From JBEKYH01 sp049511115 (GTDB lineage Bacteria; Planctomycetota; Phycisphaerae; Tepidisphaerales; Tepidisphaeraceae), in assembly GCA_049511115.1 (NCBI GenBank), contig JBEKYH010000236.1, positions 1 to 7,699 of the forward strand: 7,699 nucleotides of DNA, read 5' to 3'. Below, piece after piece: positions 7,169 to 7,699 of this stretch. The stretch's first letter is position 1. The number at the start of each line of letters is the position of its first letter. The translations under genes and the position numbers were made by a program. The notes under the pieces were generated by a model. That model did no database searches, was not told where the DNA came from, and worked only from the letters and a program-made list of their open reading frames with translations.

Positions 7169-7258
7169 ATGACCATGACCACCCGTCCCGTGGAACAGGG
7201 TAAGCCGTTCGAACGAGGCGAAACTGTGGTCGGAAAGTTGGTGGAGGCGACAATATGA
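7169..7258 (+). CDS. Small ORF of 29 codons overlapping the antitoxin start
   Basis: Reads MTMTTRPVEQ, then GKPFERGETVVGKLVEATI. No family is recognised. Its TGA (7256-7258) overlaps the antitoxin ATG (7255-7257) in the arrangement ATGA, and the antitoxin ribosome binding site lies within its last codons, so translating it would couple to, or interfere with, antitoxin synthesis. It has no Shine-Dalgarno of its own, but a promoter candidate would place its ATG almost at the 5' end of the transcript. A second ATG two codons on is an alternative start. It could be a real leader peptide, a remnant of an older gene, or chance. Confidence 0.3.
   Translation: MTMTTRPVEQGKPFERGETVVGKLVEATI
7206..7215. 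promoter_or_regulatory. Perfect 10-bp palindrome, possible operator
   Basis: CGTTCGAACG lies between the promoter candidate and the antitoxin start. Its core GTTCGA also occurs at 7113-7118 and 7130-7135, in both copies of the 17-bp duplication. Toxin-antitoxin units often repress themselves through such sites, but DUF104 antitoxins are not established DNA binders, so the role is speculative. Confidence 0.25.
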
Positions 7259-7476
7259 CCGTCAAAGCAATCTATGAGAATGGTCTCTTCCGGCCCATTA
7301 AGCCCGTGAAGCTCCCGGAGAACGCTGAAGTCGAAATCGTCCTTCCCGAGGAGCTGGCGACTGAGGACATTGTGCGCCGCGACCAGGGACGCGAAGCCAT
7401 TATGGAAATCCTCTCGCGCCGATTTCGGAGCGGTCAGACTGACCTCGCGGCGCGGCATAACGAACATCAGCCATGA
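7255..7476 (+). CDS. DUF104/AF2212-type antitoxin of a PIN toxin, 73 aa
   Basis: The first 30 residues, AIYENGLFRPIKPVKLPE followed by an alternating EVEIVLP strand, match the short beta-rich module of DUF104 (AF2212-like) antitoxins, whose hallmark is 'YENGxFxPxxPVxLPE'. The remainder (about 33-73), charged and helical with many arginines, would wrap around and block the toxin; this is inferred from how such pairs work. Length is normal for the family. The ATG at 7255 follows GGAGG (7243-7247) by seven bases. Its TGA overlaps the toxin ATG by four bases (ATGA), the usual tight coupling of antitoxin and toxin. The window gives no independent evidence for DNA binding. Confidence 0.85.
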   Translation: MTVKAIYENGLFRPIKPVKLPENAEVEIVLPEELATEDIVRRDQGREAIMEILSRRFRSGQTDLAARHNEHQP

Positions 7477-7699
7477 ACATCGTTTTCCTGGACACCGTCG
7501 GGCTGATCGCGTTGTGGGATGAGACCGACCAATGGAACGAGCCCGCCGCCGCCGCGATGAAATCGATTGGCACACCTGGTACACAATTCATAACGACCCC
7601 ATATATCCTTCTCGAATGCGCCAACGCCCTGGCAAGAACATCTTTTCGAGCGGATGTCTCTCAGTTCCGCGAACGCCTTCGTCAGCAAAATGATCTAAT
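7473..7699 (+). CDS. PIN-domain ribonuclease toxin (VapC-like), N-terminal part
   Basis: The frame is open from the ATG at 7473 to the right edge (75 complete codons), so the C-terminus is missing. It begins MNIVFLDTVGLIALWDETDQ, with Asp7 at the first metal-binding position of PIN nucleases after a hydrophobic beta strand. A second conserved acid, Glu48, sits in TTPYILLECANALAR (41-55), the usual 'xxExxN' helix. The later Asp residues of the active site would lie beyond the edge. PIN toxins of this kind cut tRNA, rRNA or mRNA using magnesium or manganese, and the partner antitoxin blocks them. The four-base overlap with the DUF104 gene supports a functional pair. The specific RNA target cannot be predicted. 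Confidence 0.85.
   Translation, partial: MNIVFLDTVGLIALWDETDQWNEPAAAAMKSIGTPGTQFITTPYILLECANALARTSFRADVSQFRERLRQQNDL

Noticed and set aside
7169..7180. ATGACCATGACC resembling the lacZ-alpha start, hinting at vector sequence
   Set aside because: Only a few bases match, and the following codons differ from lacZ.
6780..7203. Small plus-strand ORFs across the spacer before the toxin-antitoxin unit
   Set aside because: They run through the octamer and heptamer arrays and show no family features or ribosome binding sites.

Overview
The window looks like chromosome from a GC-rich environmental bacterium, most likely a planctomycete (Phycisphaerae-like) or a verrucomicrobial relative. This rests on an exported SUMF1-fold protein ending in a PEP-CTERM tail, strongly C-ending codon choice, a NifA-type sigma-54 activator with no nif genes nearby, and short pyrimidine-rich tandem repeats between genes. 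The taxonomic call is inference. Genes sit on both strands in short units; no rRNA, tRNA, CRISPR array, phage or insertion sequence was found.

Left part (1-2518): the first 35 codons of a LutA/YkgE-type lactate-utilisation subunit run off the left edge on the minus strand. Divergent from it is a multi-pass membrane protein of the GT-C (GT39/ArnT-like) glycosyltransferase type. That gene meets, tail to tail with only 6 bp between stop codons, a minus-strand TPR lipoprotein.

Middle (2519-5595): upstream of the lipoprotein on the same strand, across an octamer-repeat spacer, is a GAF-AAA+-Fis sigma-54 activator with a GSFTGA instead of GAFTGA loop. Head to head with it is a membrane-anchored GAF-GGDEF diguanylate cyclase with intact active site and inhibitory I-site. 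A TTGACT-17-TAACTT promoter places the predicted transcript start of the activator exactly on its ATG, so it may be leaderless. The activator and the cyclase may share control, but the window does not show which promoters the activator drives.

Right part (5596-7699): a minus-strand secreted PEP-CTERM protein with a SUMF1/FGE-like fold has a probable promoter with an A/T-rich upstream element and a 7-bp inverted repeat bracketing it. Next come contiguous tandem arrays of period 8, 7 and 17 bp. The right edge holds a toxin-antitoxin pair, a DUF104/AF2212-type antitoxin and a PIN-domain (VapC-like) toxin cut by the edge, preceded by a 29-codon ORF that overlaps the antitoxin start.

Every protein here belongs to a known family. 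The least explained material is non-coding: the two unrelated octamer-period arrays, the operator-like promoter of the PEP-CTERM gene, and the small ORF coupled to the toxin-antitoxin pair. I did not find convincing evidence for a wholly new system.
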